Below, one piece after another: positions 51,588 to 60,102 of a DNA stretch of 64,000 nucleotides. The notes below the pieces were generated by a model, which was given only the letters and a program-made list of their open reading frames with translations, was not told where the DNA came from and did no database searches. Numbering within the stretch: the first letter of the stretch is position 1; every line of letters begins with the position of its first letter. The position numbers were made by a program, and so were the translations under genes. Source of the DNA: Oxalobacteraceae bacterium (lineage in GTDB: Bacteria; Pseudomonadota; Gammaproteobacteria; Burkholderiales; Burkholderiaceae_D); NCBI GenBank assembly GCA_013284265.1, contig JABTBR010000029.1:20521-84520 (forward strand), given 5' to 3'.

Positions 51588-54248
51588 ATGCACCGCAAAC
51601 TGATATCGGCCGCCGTTCTCACCCTGATCGGCCTAAGCGCCCTTCCTGTCGGCGCCAGCGCCGCCGCCAGACCCGGCGCCGCCCTGGCCCAGGGCCAAAT
51701 CACCACCCAGTTGCCGCGCAATGCAGTGCCCAGCCACTACGCCGTCTCGCTGACGCCGGATGCGGCGGCCGCCACCTTCAGCGCCAGCGTCACCATCGCG
51801 CTCGATCTGCGCCAGCGCAGTTCCAGCATTACGCTGAACGCGGCCGACCTGGCCTTTAGCAGGGCCGCCATCAGCGCCGGTCCCGGCCAGCCGGCGCGGC
51901 CAGCCAGCCGCATCGCCGTCGATGAAGACAGGCAGACCGTCACGCTGCACTTCGCCGCGCCGCTGGCGGCCGGCAACTACCAGCTCAAGCTCGATTACAG
52001 CGGCAAGATCGGCAGCCAGGCCAGCGGCCTGTTCTCGCTCGACTACGACAATGCCCAGGGACGCCAGCGCGCCCTCTACACCCAGTTCGAAAACTCCGAT
52101 GCGCGGCGCATGATTCCATCCTGGGACGAACCGGGCTACAAGGCCACCTTCGCGCTGGAAGTCACGCTGCCGGGCCAGCAGATGGCGGTGTCGAATATGC
52201 CGATTTCCAGCAGCACCGATCTGGCCGACGGCCGCAAGCGGGTGCGCTTCGCCACCACGCCGCGCATGTCGACCTATCTGCTGTTCTTCGCGGCGGGCGA
52301 CTTCGAACGCGCCACCGTGAGCGAAAGCGGCGTCGAACTGGGCGTGATCACCCAGCGCGGCGCGCTGCCGCAGGCCCGCTTCGCCCTCGACGCTTCGGCC
52401 GCCATCCTGCGCGAATTCAACGACTACTTCGGCGTACCCTATCCGCTGCCCAAGCTGGACAATATCGCCGCGCCTGGCCGCAGCCAGTTTTTCGACGCGA
52501 TGGAAAACTGGGGCGCCATCTTCAGCTTCGAACAGGCGCTGCTGCTCGACCCGCGCATCTCCACCCAGTCCGACAAGGAAGCGGTGTTCCTGACGGCGGC
52601 CCATGAAATGGCGCACCAGTGGTTCGGCGATCTGGTGACGATGGCCTGGTGGGACGACCTGTGGCTCAACGAGGGCTTCGCCTCGTGGATGGAGAGCCGC
52701 ACCACCGCGCGCCTGCATCCGGAATGGAATTCGACCCTGGCCGCCGTCGACGTGCGCGAACGCGCGATGGAACGCGACGCCATGGCCACCACCCATCCGG
52801 TGGTGCAGCATGTGGCCACCGTGGAACAGGCCAGCCAGGCCTTCGACAGCATCACCTACGCCAAGGGCGAGGCGGTGATCCGCATGCTGGAAAACCATGT
52901 GGGTGAAAACGCCTGGCGCGAAGGCGTGCGCGCCTATATGCGCCAGCATGCCTATGGCAGCACCGTGTCCGACGATCTGTGGCGCCTGGTGGAAAAGGCG
53001 GCAAAACAGCCGATCACCGCGATCGCCCACGACTTTACGCTGCGCGCCGGGGTGCCGCTGATCAGCATCAGCGAAGCCGTATGCCGCAACGGCAGCACCC
53101 GGCTCAAACTGGTGCAAGGCGAGTACGCCAAGGACCAGCCGGGTAAAAAACCGGGCAGCTGGCGTGTGCCGGTGGTGGCGCAGACGGTGGGCGGCACGCC
53201 AGTGCGCACCGTCGTCGCCGGCGGCAGGGCCAGCCTGACGGTGCCGGGCTGCGGCGCGGTGCTGCTCAACGCCGGCCAGGCCGGCTATTACCGCACCCTG
53301 TACCAGCCCACGCTGTTCAAGGCGCTGGCGGCGGACTTCGGCAAACTGGCGGCCATCGACCAGCTGGGCGTGATGGCCGACAGCTGGTCGCTGGGACTGG
53401 CCGGCATGCAGGACGCGTCCAGCTTCCTGACGCTGGCGCAGGCCACGCCGCTCAGTGCCGACTCCCAGGTCTGGGGCCGCACCGCCGCCACCTTCAGCGC
53501 AATCAACCGCCAATACCAGGGCGATGAAGCGCGGCGCCAGCGCTTTACCGCCTTCGCCATCGCACGCCTGACGCCGGTGATGGCGCAGACCGGCTGGATC
53601 GCCAAGGAGGGTGAAGCCCAGCCGCTGGCCAATCTGCGGGAAGAATTGATTTCCACCCTGAGCGCCCTGGGCGATCCGGCCGTCATCGCCGAGGCGCGGC
53701 GCCGCTACGCCCTGCGTGCCAGCGATCCGGCGGCACTGCCCGCCGCGCTGCGCCGCGTGATCCTGGCAGTGGTGGCACGCCACGCCGACAGCGCCGGCTG
53801 GGACGAGTTGCGTGCCGAGGCCAAGGCCGAGAAATCGGCCCTGATCCGGCGCGAGCTGTACGACCTGCTGGCCAGCGTCGACGACGCCGCGCTGGCACGC
53901 CGCGCGCTGGAACTGTCCATCAGCGAGGAACCGGGCGCCACCAACAGCGCGGCCATGCTGAACGCGGTGGCGCTACGCCATCCCGACCTGGCCTTCGATT
54001 TTGCGCTGGCCCATCTGGAGCAGGTCAATGCCATGGTGGACGCGTCTTCGCGCAGCCGCTACTTCCCAGGCCTGGGCGGCGGTTCGGCCGATCCGGCCAT
54101 GCGGGACAAGCTGCGCGCCTACGCCAAGGCGCATCTGCCGGCCGGCGCCGATGGCGACGTCAAGACCGCGATTGCCAGCATCGGCTACCGCATCCAGGTG
54201 CGCCAGCAGCGCCTGCCGCAGATCGACGCCTGGCTGGCCGCGCACTGA
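51588..54248 (+). CDS. M1-family aminopeptidase (exported)
   Basis: An 886-residue M1 metallopeptidase with an N-terminal signal peptide (about 1-28, cleaved near ASA), so it probably works in the periplasm or outside. The exopeptidase motif is AMENWG (about 303-308), the zinc motif HEMAH with NEGFASW (about 339-364) supplies both His and the distant Glu. The second half is the ERAP1-like helical domain. Related to PepN but exported. It stands alone. A hairpin lies after the stop. Confidence 0.93.
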   Translation: MHRKLISAAVLTLIGLSALPVGASAAARPGAALAQGQITTQLPRNAVPSHYAVSLTPDAAAATFSASVTIALDLRQRSSSITLNAADLAFSRAAISAGPGQPARPASRIAVDEDRQTVTLHFAAPLAAGNYQLKLDYSGKIGSQASGLFSLDYDNAQGRQRALYTQFENSDARRMIPSWDEPGYKATFALEVTLPGQQMAVSNMPISSSTDLADGRKRVRFATTPRMSTYLLFFAAGDFERATVSESGVELGVITQRGALPQARFALDASAAILREFNDYFGVPYPLPKLDNIAAPGRSQFFDAMENWGAIFSFEQALLLDPRISTQSDKEAVFLTAAHEMAHQWFGDLVTMAWWDDLWLNEGFASWMESRTTARLHPEWNSTLAAVDVRERAMERDAMATTHPVVQHVATVEQASQAFDSITYAKGEAVIRMLENHVGENAWREGVRAYMRQHAYGSTVSDDLWRLVEKAAKQPITAIAHDFTLRAGVPLISISEAVCRNGSTRLKLVQGEYAKDQPGKKPGSWRVPVVAQTVGGTPVRTVVAGGRASLTVPGCGAVLLNAGQAGYYRTLYQPTLFKALAADFGKLAAIDQLGVMADSWSLGLAGMQDASSFLTLAQATPLSADSQVWGRTAATFSAINRQYQGDEARRQRFTAFAIARLTPVMAQTGWIAKEGEAQPLANLREELISTLSALGDPAVIAEARRRYALRASDPAALPAALRRVILAVVARHADSAGWDELRAEAKAEKSALIRRELYDLLASVDDAALARRALELSISEEPGATNSAAMLNAVALRHPDLAFDFALAHLEQVNAMVDASSRSRYFPGLGGGSADPAMRDKLRAYAKAHLPAGADGDVKTAIASIGYRIQVRQQRLPQIDAWLAAH

Positions 54249-54707
54249 GGCTCGCACTGAGGCCATTTCGGCCCGCGCCGCGGCCTTCCGGCCGCACAAA
54301 AAAAGAGCCGGCGGCATCGTGAGATGGCGCCGGCTGGAAACGCTGGTTAGGCGTGGGGATGTCTGGGGCCCGGCGGCTGTTGCGCCGCGCGGAAAATTCG
54401 TGCCGGTCCTAGGGTCCGGCAACCTGGCGCCCGGCTTAAACCGCGCGCTACAGGTGTTACTTTGCCAGCAATCGGCAAACCCAGGCTTAGGACTTCATTA
54501 AGACGGCCGCAATCTGGCCAGATTGGCATCGGCTTTACTCCATTGTTCAATATGGATTATTTTCTAATGATTTATTTTCGTTGAAATCGGACGATTTTAT
54601 TTGTTCAGGAAAAAAGACAATTCCCCGGTTCTTCTTGCATTCGCATTTTCCCAATAGTAAATTCAAATCAGACTGCGCATTCTCATCGCCACTTAGGAAA
54701 TGACATC
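54249..54707. other. 459-bp intergenic region with hairpins
   Basis: First part GC-rich, with a hairpin GCGGCC-TTCC-GGCCGC (54280-54295) and a second one AGCCGGCG (54306-54313)/CGCCGGCT (54328-54335) preceded by seven A residues. The T-run of the second lies on the minus strand. From about 54540 the sequence becomes AT-rich and probably carries the promoter of the porin gene, with AGGAA before its ATG. No gene seen. Confidence 0.6.
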
Positions 54708-55880
54708 ATGCATGATAAAACTGGCCGGTTTGTCCTCTACGCAACGCTCGCCACCTTGATGGGCTCGGCCCACGCGGTGGAAAGCAGTTTCAGCGGTTTT
54801 GCCCAGCTCAGCGTGGGCCGCGTGCTCGGCGGCGATCCGACCAGCGGCCAGGGCGGCAGCGCGCCCTACCCCCTGAATGCCAAGCCGGGCTACAGTTACA
54901 CCTGTTCCTGCTTTGCGGCCAATTATGAATATGCCGGGGTCTACGAATACCACAAGACCGATATCAAGAGCGAGTCGCTGGCCGGGGTCCAGGGCAGCTT
55001 CAAGTTCAGTCCGGCGGTATCGGCCACGCTGCAACTGGTCGCGCGCGGGGTCGACAGTTCGGTCGAAGCCGACTGGGCTTACGGCACCTATAAAATCAAC
55101 GATAACTTCACCGTGCAGGCGGGCCGCAAGCGCCTGCCGCTCTACTATTATTCCGACTATATGTATGTTGGCTATGCCTATCCGTGGATACGCCCTTCGC
55201 AGGATTTATACGCCTGGCAGATTTATTCCTATGACGGCATTAATCTGATGTATTCGGAAAATATCGGCGACTGGACCATCAGCGCGAATGGCTGGATAGG
55301 CCAGCGTAAGACCAAGGATAACGCCTTATTGGGCAGACTCTATTACTCGACCCAGATCGACGAGAGCTGGAAGAAAATGGCGGGCGCTTATCTGGACGTC
55401 AGCAACGATATCTTCGCCGTGCGCGGCGTGTATATGCACACCGTGGTCGAACGCTATTCGGTCAGCAACGGCGTGCGCTCGCTGGTCATGACGGGCGCCA
55501 ACGGCGACTTCGTCAACAACGTCGGCCAGGCCTTCTATGGCATCTCGCTGAATATGGATTACCGCAACTGGATCGTGCGCAGTGAACTGAACTATATCGA
55601 CCGCCCCTCGGTCAAAAATACCTATACGGCCATGTCCTATTCCGGCGGCTACAAATTCGGCGCCCATACCGCCCTGCTGTCGTGGTCGCAGTTCCGCGAG
55701 CGCGCCGCCTACTGGCCCAATGGCACGGAAAAGCATTCGACCACGTCGCTGACCTACCGCTGGGACTTCGCCAGCTCGCAGGCGCTCAAGGTCCAGTACG
55801 ACCGCATCAAGGATGAATCCAAATTCCTGTTTACCGGCGATGCGAATCTGCTGTCGGCTTCCTGGCAAACCGTTTTCTGA
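54708..55880 (+). CDS. Outer-membrane porin-like beta-barrel protein
   Basis: A 390-residue exported protein: signal peptide (about 1-22, cleaved after AHA), then alternating aromatic/hydrophobic strands with a terminal Phe (WQTVF), the hallmark of outer-membrane barrel proteins. Tyr- and Trp-rich strands such as YYYSDYMYVGYAYPW are seen, and it contains a Cys pair (CSCF) near residue 64. Resembles putative porins of the phosphate/outer-membrane barrel type found next to PstS-like proteins; specificity unknown. Together with the 135-residue gene 17 bp downstream it forms a two-gene unit. Confidence 0.78.
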   Translation: MHDKTGRFVLYATLATLMGSAHAVESSFSGFAQLSVGRVLGGDPTSGQGGSAPYPLNAKPGYSYTCSCFAANYEYAGVYEYHKTDIKSESLAGVQGSFKFSPAVSATLQLVARGVDSSVEADWAYGTYKINDNFTVQAGRKRLPLYYYSDYMYVGYAYPWIRPSQDLYAWQIYSYDGINLMYSENIGDWTISANGWIGQRKTKDNALLGRLYYSTQIDESWKKMAGAYLDVSNDIFAVRGVYMHTVVERYSVSNGVRSLVMTGANGDFVNNVGQAFYGISLNMDYRNWIVRSELNYIDRPSVKNTYTAMSYSGGYKFGAHTALLSWSQFRERAAYWPNGTEKHSTTSLTYRWDFASSQALKVQYDRIKDESKFLFTGDANLLSASWQTVF

Positions 55881-55897
55881 ACGAGAGTGCAATCAAC

Positions 55898-56305
55898 ATG
55901 AAACCCTTCCTACGCAGCGCAATTGCCGGCGTGAGCTTGATCTGCAGCACCCACGCGATGGCCGAAATCGCCGTCATCGTCAACCCCAAGAATCCCGCCA
56001 CGCGCATGTTCTCCGAGCAGGCGTCGCAATTTTTCATGGGCAAGTCGTCGATGTTCGTGCCTTTCGACCAAAGCGAGAAATCGGCGATCCGCGCCGATTT
56101 TTACCAGAAGATCGCCGGCAAGGATATTTCCCAGGTCAAGGCCAACTGGGCCAAGCTGGTATTTACCGGCAAGGCCACCCCGCCGGCCGAACTGCATTCG
56201 AGCGCCGACGTCAAAAAAGCCGTCGCGGCCGATGTCAACGGCATCGGCTATATCGAAAAGTCGGCGGTGGACGATACGGTCAAGGTGATCCTGACCATAC
56301 CCTGA
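55898..56305 (+). CDS. Short PstS-like periplasmic phosphate-binding-type protein
   Basis: A 135-residue exported protein (signal peptide about 1-22, cleaved after AMA). It resembles one half of the phosphate-binding PstS fold (the strand-helix segments IAVIVNPKNPATRM, FMGKSSMFVPFDQSE and NGIGYIEKSAVDDTVKVIL), about half the length of a full PstS. Such mini-proteins appear next to outer-membrane porin genes, as here (17 bp gap), often without an ABC transporter. A role in phosphate capture is an inference from family only. It is convergent with the toxin-antitoxin pair. Confidence 0.7.
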   Translation: MKPFLRSAIAGVSLICSTHAMAEIAVIVNPKNPATRMFSEQASQFFMGKSSMFVPFDQSEKSAIRADFYQKIAGKDISQVKANWAKLVFTGKATPPAELHSSADVKKAVAADVNGIGYIEKSAVDDTVKVILTIP

Positions 56306-56473
56306 GCGGGAAGGAAGCGGAGCGGCGCCATGCCGCCCCGCGTGCATTGGTGCCGATGTTGAAGGCCACCGGCTAGCCTGCCGAGTCATGCTCCGTGAGC
56401 ACCTTGCCAGCTTGGACAAGGAGAGCAACTGGAGCGCGCTGGGATCAGCGAGACGAATCATAGCGGGGCAATG

Positions 56474-56548
56474 TGACGCCGCAATGACGCCACGGTGACG
56501 CCTGAATGACCCGCCAATCAGCAGATGTCAGTGTCCGCATCAGCAGAT
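56474..56548. repeat. Phased direct repeats (11-bp and 22-bp spacing)
   Basis: TGACGCC at 56474-56480, 56485-56491 and 56496-56502, then TGACCCG at 56507-56513, each 11 bp apart (one helical turn). Adjacent is ATCAGCAGAT at 56517-56526 and 56539-56548, 22 bp apart. The block lies between the convergent PstS-like gene and the antitoxin gene. Confidence 0.75.
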
Positions 56549-56561
56549 ACACTGCGTCGAG

Positions 56562-56993
56562 CTACTGCTTCGTTGCAATGGCGGCTTGCTTGGCTTGTGC
56601 CACTTTCTTCTTTGCCGCCAGTACCTTGGGCTGAGCCCCTTGGTCTTCACACTTGGTCGCTCGCTGATCCGCAGGAATCACCTCCGCAACAAGTCGCAAA
56701 TTGAATGCATTCAAAACCTTGCTGATCGTGTCAAGCCGAGGCTGGCTATTCGCGCGCAATGCCTTGTACAGCCCCTCGCGGGCCAAACCAGTCTTCTGAG
56801 CGATATCCGCCATGCCACGAGCGCGAGCGACATTTCCCAGCGCTTGGGCCACCAAGCCCGCATCACCACACTCCAATGCTTCAGTGAGGTATGCGGCGAT
56901 AGCCTCATCGCTGGTCAGATATTCGGAGGCGTCGAACTCGTCGAGCTCCAGACTTTCTAAATCTTCCATTGTAAGGTTGTGCTCGTTGGCCAT
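56562..56993 (-). CDS. higA: HigA-type antitoxin (addiction module)
   Basis: A 143-residue antitoxin. The N-terminus is acidic (LDEFDASEYLTSDEAIAAYLTEAL), typical of toxin-binding regions in this family, and the middle holds a Cro/XRE helix-turn-helix (GMADIAQKTGLAREGLYKALRANSQPRL, with a DTISKVLNAF helix). The C-terminal tail (about 115-143) is Lys/Ala-rich and unusual for the family, which is about 100 residues. The ATG has AGGAG upstream. It follows the toxin gene, the reversed (toxin-first) order of HigBA. Repression of the shared promoter is expected. Confidence 0.88.
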   Translation of the reverse strand: MANEHNLTMEDLESLELDEFDASEYLTSDEAIAAYLTEALECGDAGLVAQALGNVARARGMADIAQKTGLAREGLYKALRANSQPRLDTISKVLNAFNLRLVAEVIPADQRATKCEDQGAQPKVLAAKKKVAQAKQAAIATKQ

Positions 56994-57035
56994 GGTGACG
57001 CTCCTAAATAACTATGTGAATCTTCACGGGTTCCA

Positions 57036-57395
57036 CTATTTCTTGCGTACAGTTGGCTTGGTTGCCAACGCTGAGACCGCCTTCTTGGCATCTGCTCGCT
57101 TCTTTTCCAGTTCTTGGACCGTCTTGCGTGCTTGATTGATATCTGTTTGCTGAGTTCTTTTGGTCCCGCCACCGAGCAGCAAAATAAGGGTTCCACCCAC
57201 CTCAATGTAGTAGATACGCCAGCCAGAACCTAGATGGATGCGCAACTCATATACGCCATTGCCAACAGGCTCAACATCTCCTGGGAGCCCCTTTTCCAGT
57301 CTCTCGATCCGTTGAGAGATTGCCGACCGGATTGTCGCGTCGGACAATCCATCGAACCATTCTCTGAACCTCTTGGAGCGCTGCGCGGTTTTCAT
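57036..57395 (-). CDS. higB: HigB-type toxin of the RelE/ParE superfamily
   Basis: A 119-residue toxin. Conserved elements: FREWFDGLSDATIRSAISQRIERLEKG, GDVEPVGNGVYELRIHLGSGWRIYYIE and LILLLGGGTKRTQQTDINQA, matching a phage-derived addiction-module killer family (HigB-like, ribosome-dependent mRNA cleavage in characterised members). The C-terminal 35 residues are a Lys/Ala/Glu-rich tail beyond the usual family end, like the tail of its antitoxin. Lower GC than the surroundings. It lies upstream of higA with a 42-bp gap. No ribosome binding site before the ATG. Confidence 0.88.
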   Translation of the reverse strand: MKTAQRSKRFREWFDGLSDATIRSAISQRIERLEKGLPGDVEPVGNGVYELRIHLGSGWRIYYIEVGGTLILLLGGGTKRTQQTDINQARKTVQELEKKRADAKKAVSALATKPTVRKK

Positions 57396-57401
57396 CCGTT
57401 C

Positions 57402-57430
57402 ATTGTATTCGCTCGATTACCGATCATCAA
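57402..57430 (-). promoter_or_regulatory. Predicted sigma-70 promoter of the toxin-antitoxin operon
   Basis: On the minus strand: TTGATG (57425-57430), 17-base spacer, TACAAT (57402-57407). Transcription would begin about 7 bases downstream, at or next to the toxin ATG (57395), so the toxin message may be leaderless. This matches the absence of a ribosome binding site. Confidence 0.55.
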
Positions 57431-57553
57431 TCAAACCTTATGCCGCCAAGATGAAGTTGCGCGGTTTCAGTGTTGAAGTGGAAACGTTGCGGCAAAGTAG
57501 CCGCCGCAGCCGAATCGTGCTACGGTGCAATCTTCCCTTCCTAGAGGATTGCC

Positions 57554-58276
57554 ATGACTGTTAGGCCTGCGCAGCGCCCGTCCAAGGTTTACACCCTCCT
57601 GTTCATTGCTAGCTTGGGCATCCTGCTGGCCGCCTGCGCGCCGCTCAGCGAAGTAGCGCCCCCCGCCAACGTACCGGTGCCGCCGCCATCCCTACCCGTC
57701 GACCCAAGCGCGGCAGCCGCTAAACCAAGCCAGCAGGCACGCCTGAGCATCGATACGCAACGTTCGCTGATCGCCATCACCGTGCGCCGCGCTGGCCCGC
57801 TGGCCAGACTGGGCCACGACCATGTGATCGCCAGCCGCCATATCGACGGCTATGTCGACCGTGCCCAGGGTATCGCCGAGTTGACCTTCCCCCTGAACGC
57901 CCTGACCGTCGACGAAGCCGAGCTACGCAGCGCCGCCGGCATGGTCACCCAGCCCAGCGCGGACGCGATCGACGGCACCCGCCACAATATGCTGGTGCGG
58001 GTACTGGAGGCGGAGCGCTACCCGCAGGTCGCGGTGCGGGCCCGGCGCGGCGCGGCCGGCGAAGGGCTGCAAGTGGAGCTGAGCCTGCATGGCGTGACGC
58101 GCACCCTGAATATTCCAGCCCTGATAGAAGAGCGTGATGGCGCGCTGACCGTCAGCGGCACGGTGGCGTTGAAACAAAGCGACTTCGGCATCGTGCCGTT
58201 TTCCGTCATGGGCGGCGCGATCGCCGTGCAGGACCTGATGGAATTGCGCTTCAGCATAGTCACGCAAGGTCGCTAA
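57554..58276 (+). CDS. YceI-family lipoprotein
   Basis: A 240-residue exported lipoprotein: signal peptide with lipobox LLAAC (Cys about residue 28), then a Pro/Ala-rich linker and a YceI domain (about 65-235) of lipocalin-like beta-barrel type, usually binding a polyisoprenoid or similar hydrophobic ligand. Typical segments are RLGHDHVIASRHIDG, GTRHNMLVRVLEAERYPQVAV and SDFGIVPFSVMGGAIAVQD. AGAGG precedes the ATG. It is divergent from the toxin-antitoxin operon. The ligand is unknown. Confidence 0.85.
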   Translation: MTVRPAQRPSKVYTLLFIASLGILLAACAPLSEVAPPANVPVPPPSLPVDPSAAAAKPSQQARLSIDTQRSLIAITVRRAGPLARLGHDHVIASRHIDGYVDRAQGIAELTFPLNALTVDEAELRSAAGMVTQPSADAIDGTRHNMLVRVLEAERYPQVAVRARRGAAGEGLQVELSLHGVTRTLNIPALIEERDGALTVSGTVALKQSDFGIVPFSVMGGAIAVQDLMELRFSIVTQGR

Positions 58277-58302
58277 GCCGTCGCGCTCACCAAATCCAGG
58301 CG

Positions 58303-58330
58303 AAAAAAAACCGCGGCATCGCTGCCGCGG
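58303..58330. other. Perfect hairpin flanked by A-tract
   Basis: Eight A residues (58303-58310), CCGCGGCA (58311-58318), TCGC, TGCCGCGG (58323-58330), then AAAAAG. The run of T's falls on the minus strand, so it would terminate leftward transcription, although no minus-strand gene ends here. It may still work weakly for YceI. Confidence 0.5.
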
Positions 58331-58373
58331 AAAAAGTTTCAAATCGGGAGAGACTTGAAAGAGCATCGCCATT

Positions 58374-58391
58374 GTCACGCTGTGGCGTGAC
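58374..58391. promoter_or_regulatory. Inverted repeat upstream of the cyclase promoter
   Basis: GTCACGC (58374-58380), TGTG, GCGTGAC (58385-58391), perfect 7-bp arms. It ends 22 bases before the -35 box of the predicted promoter at 58414, a position suitable for a regulator. Confidence 0.5.
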
Positions 58392-58413
58392 AGGGTGATG
58401 ACAGCGCTACGCG

Positions 58414-58443
58414 TTGACAATGCCGGGCGCAGCGGACTATGCT
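58414..58443 (+). promoter_or_regulatory. Predicted sigma-70 promoter of the PAS-GGDEF gene
   Basis: TTGACA (58414-58419), 18-base spacer, TATGCT (58438-58443). The -35 is perfect consensus and the -10 has four of six consensus bases. It lies 23 bp before the ATG, with AAGGAG in between. Confidence 0.75.
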
Positions 58444-58465
58444 GGAGCAATAATAAGGAGTTCCC

Positions 58466-59422
58466 ATGCCCGCGACGCCGCCGCTTGCCTTGGCCGAACT
58501 ACTGATGCGCGACATCGCCCAGAGCGAGAATGGCATCGCCGTGCTCGACCCGGATAACATCTTCCTGTACCACAACCATGCGTTCGCGCATATGTTCGGC
58601 CTGCTCGACGATCCCATGATCGGCCGCAGCAACGACGACATGATGACCCTGCTCTACACCAAGCGCAGCGGCCCGAAGATTCAATCCGGCTCGCTGCAGG
58701 AGTGGTTGGACCTGGTGCATAGCCGCCAGCGTTCCGAGCGTTTCCGCAGTTTTGAAGTCGATCTGGTCGATGGGCGCTGGCTGCTGCTCAGCGAGCAGGT
58801 GCATGAAGGCGGCGAAGTCGTCATGCTGTGCACCGACATCACGCGCCAAAAAATGATCGAGCTCGACCTCAAGCAAGCCCATGCCGACCTGGAGCGGCTG
58901 GCCATGACGGACGAGCTGACCGGCATCCCCAACCGGCGCAATTTCCTGCAACGGCTGGATGCGGAACTGGTGCGCGCCCAGCGCTACCGGCACCCGGTCT
59001 GCCTGGCCATGCTCGACCTGGACCACTTCAAGCGCGTCAACGATACTTACGGCCATCCGGCCGGGGACGAGGTGTTGCGCCACTTCACCCGGTTTTTGGT
59101 GCAGCACCTGCGTAACGTGGATATCGTCGGCCGCCTGGGCGGCGAAGAGTTTGCCGTGATTCTGCCGGAAACCAAACTCGACGACGCCCTGTTCGTGCTG
59201 CGCCGGGTGATAGCTCTGCTGGACCAGGAAACGGTGGAAGCGGTCGCGCCCGGCTTCCAGTACGGTTTTTCCGGCGGGGTGGCCATGGCCGTCGACACGG
59301 GGACGGAATGCAAATGGCTGCTGGCCAGCGCCGACCAGGCGCTCTACCAGGCCAAGACCGGCGGCCGGCGCCAGATCCGCGCCTGGCAAGACGAGCCGGC
59401 CAATCCCGACACGCCCGCCTGA
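58466..59422 (+). CDS. PAS-GGDEF diguanylate cyclase
   Basis: A 318-residue cytoplasmic protein: N-terminal PAS-type sensor (about 10-135), then GGDEF (about 150-310) with GGEEF (in GRLGGEEFAVILPE, about 227-231), so catalytically competent; the usual inhibitory RxxD site is not obvious, but NRRNF and DLDHFKRVNDTYGH elements are intact. It synthesises cyclic di-GMP. It has its own promoter with a possible operator. It is convergent with the LysE gene with a 50-bp gap. Confidence 0.92.
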   Translation: MPATPPLALAELLMRDIAQSENGIAVLDPDNIFLYHNHAFAHMFGLLDDPMIGRSNDDMMTLLYTKRSGPKIQSGSLQEWLDLVHSRQRSERFRSFEVDLVDGRWLLLSEQVHEGGEVVMLCTDITRQKMIELDLKQAHADLERLAMTDELTGIPNRRNFLQRLDAELVRAQRYRHPVCLAMLDLDHFKRVNDTYGHPAGDEVLRHFTRFLVQHLRNVDIVGRLGGEEFAVILPETKLDDALFVLRRVIALLDQETVEAVAPGFQYGFSGGVAMAVDTGTECKWLLASADQALYQAKTGGRRQIRAWQDEPANPDTPA

Positions 59423-59472
59423 CAGCACGGCGAGGCGCTACACCGACGCCGCGGTCTGATTGCGGCAAGCGC

Positions 59473-60102
59473 TTAGCGGGCCACCATCAATTTGACGCCC
59501 AGTCCCACAAAGATGGTCCCGGCGACCCGGTCCAGCCACAGACCCGCGCTGGGATGGCGGTTGATCCACTTGCCCACGGTGCCAGAGAAATAACCCAGCA
59601 TACCGAACAGCAAGCAACCCTGGGCCGTGAAGACCAGGCCGAGCTGGGCGGTCTGCCAGCTGACATCGCCCCGTTCGGCCACCACGAATTGCGGCAGGAA
59701 GGACAGGAAGAACAGCACCACCTTGGGATTGATGCTGTTGGCGAACAGGCCCTTGGCAAACAGTTTCATCAGCGACTCGGGTACTTCGGCCGTGCCATCG
59801 ACCCGAGTGCCGCCGCGGCTGCGCAGCGCCCCAATGCCCAGCCAGATCAGATAAGCGCCACCAAGCAGCTTGAGCGCGCCGAAGGCCAGCGGCGAGGCCT
59901 TGATCAGCGCGCTGACACCCAGCGCCGCCAGTACCGTATGGCTCAGGCAGCCGAGCGCGCAACCGAGGCCGAACACCATGCCCTGGCGCCGCCCGCGCGA
60001 CATGCCCACGCCCAGCACCATCAGGTTATCGGGGCCGGGCGAAACGGTAATCAGCATCGCCGCGCCCAGGAAGGCCAGCAATTGTTCAGGTGCGATCAGC
60101 AT
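59473..60102 (-). CDS. LysE/RhtB-family amino-acid exporter
   Basis: A 209-residue membrane protein with six predicted hydrophobic helices. The N-terminus has the family signature ITVSPGPDNLMVLGVGMSRG, and later NSINPKVVLFFLSFLPQFV contains the conserved NPK motif. It exports amino acids or homoserine lactones in the known family; the substrate here cannot be told. The ATG of MLIAPEQLLAFLG is chosen over an upstream start, since it begins directly with the first helix. Confidence 0.9.
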   Translation of the reverse strand: MLIAPEQLLAFLGAAMLITVSPGPDNLMVLGVGMSRGRRQGMVFGLGCALGCLSHTVLAALGVSALIKASPLAFGALKLLGGAYLIWLGIGALRSRGGTRVDGTAEVPESLMKLFAKGLFANSINPKVVLFFLSFLPQFVVAERGDVSWQTAQLGLVFTAQGCLLFGMLGYFSGTVGKWINRHPSAGLWLDRVAGTIFVGLGVKLMVAR

